DNA of 64,000 bases from Kumtagia sp964244725. GTDB lineage: Bacteria > Pseudomonadota > Alphaproteobacteria > Rhizobiales > Rhizobiaceae. The notes beneath the pieces are model-generated. The model did no database searches, was not told the DNA's origin, and saw nothing but the letters and a program-made list of their open reading frames with translations. The stretch covers positions 124,001 through 188,000 of the forward strand of contig CAXTJQ010000001.1 in NCBI GenBank assembly GCA_964244725.1. Reading direction: 5' to 3'. Made by a program: the position numbers and the translations under genes. Of this stretch, positions 63,170 through 64,000 are shown in pieces (position 1 is the first letter of the stretch; each line of letters opens with the position of its first letter).

Positions 63170-63999
63170 AGGCGCAACCGGACATCGAGCGCGTCGCGTG
63201 CGCCGTCGCCGACGAAGTTGAAGCTCATGACGGCGAGCGTGATCGCGAGCCCCGGAAAGATCGCCAGCCACGGGGCGATCAGGAAGTCGCTCTGCGCGTT
63301 GGTCAGCATGTTGCCCCAGCTCGGCGTCGGCGGCTGGATGCCGTAGCCGAGATAGCTGACATAGGATTCGAGCAGGATGGCGTTGGCGGTGTTCAGCGAC
63401 GCCGCCACCAGGATCGGCGCGACCGTGTTGGGCAGGATCTGGCGCAGGACGACCCGGATCGTCGATGCGCCCGAGAGCCGCGCGGCCAGGATGAAGTCGC
63501 GTTCCTTCAGCGACAGCACCAGCCCGTGGACGATGCGGGCGATCTCCATCCACGATGTCAGGCCGATGATGATGACCAGCGTCGTCAGCGACGGCCGCAC
63601 GAAGGCGGCGACGAACAGCAGCAGGAAGATGTTGGGGAAGCACAGCACCATGTCCGTGACGCGCATCAGCAGCGCGCCGGCGATGCCGCCGATATAAGCC
63701 GCGAATGCGCCGACCAGCGCCCCGACCGCGATCGTGACGGCCATCGCCGCGAATCCGACCGTCAGCGAGATGCGTCCCGCGTAGAGCAGCCGGCTGAGCA
63801 CGTCGCGCCCGAGATCGTCGGTGCCGAAGACGTGCGGACCGGTCAGCGGCGGCATGTAGGCGTTGGAGAGGTCGAGCAATTCGGGATCGAAAGGAGCGAC
63901 GAAATTGGCGAAGGCGGAGGCCAGCACCATCAGCACGATGACGATCAGGCCCGGCGTCGCCAGCCTGTGCTTCATGAAGCGCCGCAGCACGCGGCTGCG
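63166..63999 (-). CDS. Dipeptide/oligopeptide ABC transporter permease (DppC/OppC type), 5' end open
   Basis: At least 274 residues with six membrane helices and the DppC N-terminal pattern (MKHRLATPGLIVIVLMVLAS, HVFGTDDLGRDVLSRLLY). The cytoplasmic EAA-loop segment AARLSGASTIRVVLRQILPN is clear. It forms the channel with DppB. A GTG at 63990 and ATG at 63975 are in frame, but the frame stays open to the window edge, so the true start may lie outside. dppA, dppB and the ATPases are presumably upstream, beyond the window. Confidence 0.88.
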   Translation of the reverse strand, partial: RSRVLRRFMKHRLATPGLIVIVLMVLASAFANFVAPFDPELLDLSNAYMPPLTGPHVFGTDDLGRDVLSRLLYAGRISLTVGFAAMAVTIAVGALVGAFAAYIGGIAGALLMRVTDMVLCFPNIFLLLFVAAFVRPSLTTLVIIIGLTSWMEIARIVHGLVLSLKERDFILAARLSGASTIRVVLRQILPNTVAPILVAASLNTANAILLESYVSYLGYGIQPPTPSWGNMLTNAQSDFLIAPWLAIFPGLAITLAVMSFNFVGDGARDALDVRLRL

Positions 64000-64000
64000 T

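Overview
The window reads as chromosomal DNA of a high-GC alphaproteobacterium of the order Hyphomicrobiales (Rhizobiales). The basis is conserved gene neighbourhoods that I know from rhizobia: acyltransferase tail-miaB-phoH-ybeY-tlyC, irr|fabA-fabB-fabI, pnp/rpsO/truB/rbfA/infB/ylxR/nusA/rimP, lnt-XRE-metK-trmB, mutM-enoyl-CoA hydratase-rpsT-dnaA, and lpiA-acvB. Genus cannot be fixed from the sequence alone. No rRNA, tRNA, CRISPR array, insertion sequence or prophage was seen.

Layout. 0-7 kb (+): a seven-gene run miaB, phoH, ybeY, tlyC, moeB-like and a two-subunit aconitase-X-type dehydratase, meeting a convergent D-2-hydroxyacid dehydrogenase. 8-15 kb: a secreted SH3 protein, a DUF4260 membrane protein, irr divergent from the unsaturated fatty acid genes fabA-fabB-fabI, a GGDEF/EAL protein with a degenerate GGDEF motif, and an RsmC-like methyltransferase. 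15-27 kb (-): the translation and RNA-decay block from rimP to pnp, with well-formed hairpins, a palindromic repeat and a low-GC accessory insertion at 17.9-18.8 kb. 27-31 kb: a DUF5615/DUF433 toxin-antitoxin-type pair with a nonsense codon in the antitoxin, a 52-residue protein and a tctCBA tripartite tricarboxylate transporter. 31-43 kb (-): trmB, metK, an XRE regulator, lnt, recF, dnaN, dnaA, an 840-bp origin-like intergenic region, rpsT, enoyl-CoA hydratase, mutM and deoB. 43.5-45.4 kb: a YihY membrane protein and rpe with abutting divergent start codons.

45.4-54.7 kb (-) is the most unusual part. A compact six-gene run begins with a DUF3175 stress protein and continues with five carbohydrate genes. 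Three of these are in-frame fusions of a glycosyltransferase: to UDP-galactopyranose mutase, to a Gfo/Idh/MocA oxidoreductase, and to a GH1-like glycoside hydrolase. The first gene has a candidate promoter of the general-stress sigma factor EcfG type, so the run may make a stress-induced, galactofuranose-containing glycan or glycoside. Exact or near-exact EcfG-type promoters also precede the neighbouring DUF892 ferritin-like and y4iL-type catalase-like genes, which makes 54-56.7 kb a general-stress cluster. 56.7-64 kb: a membrane-anchored sorbosone-type sugar dehydrogenase, a three-gene lysyl-phosphatidylglycerol operon (lpiA/mprF, acvB and a small unknown) coupled by start/stop overlaps, a TetR regulator, and the end of a dipeptide/oligopeptide ABC permease that runs off the window.
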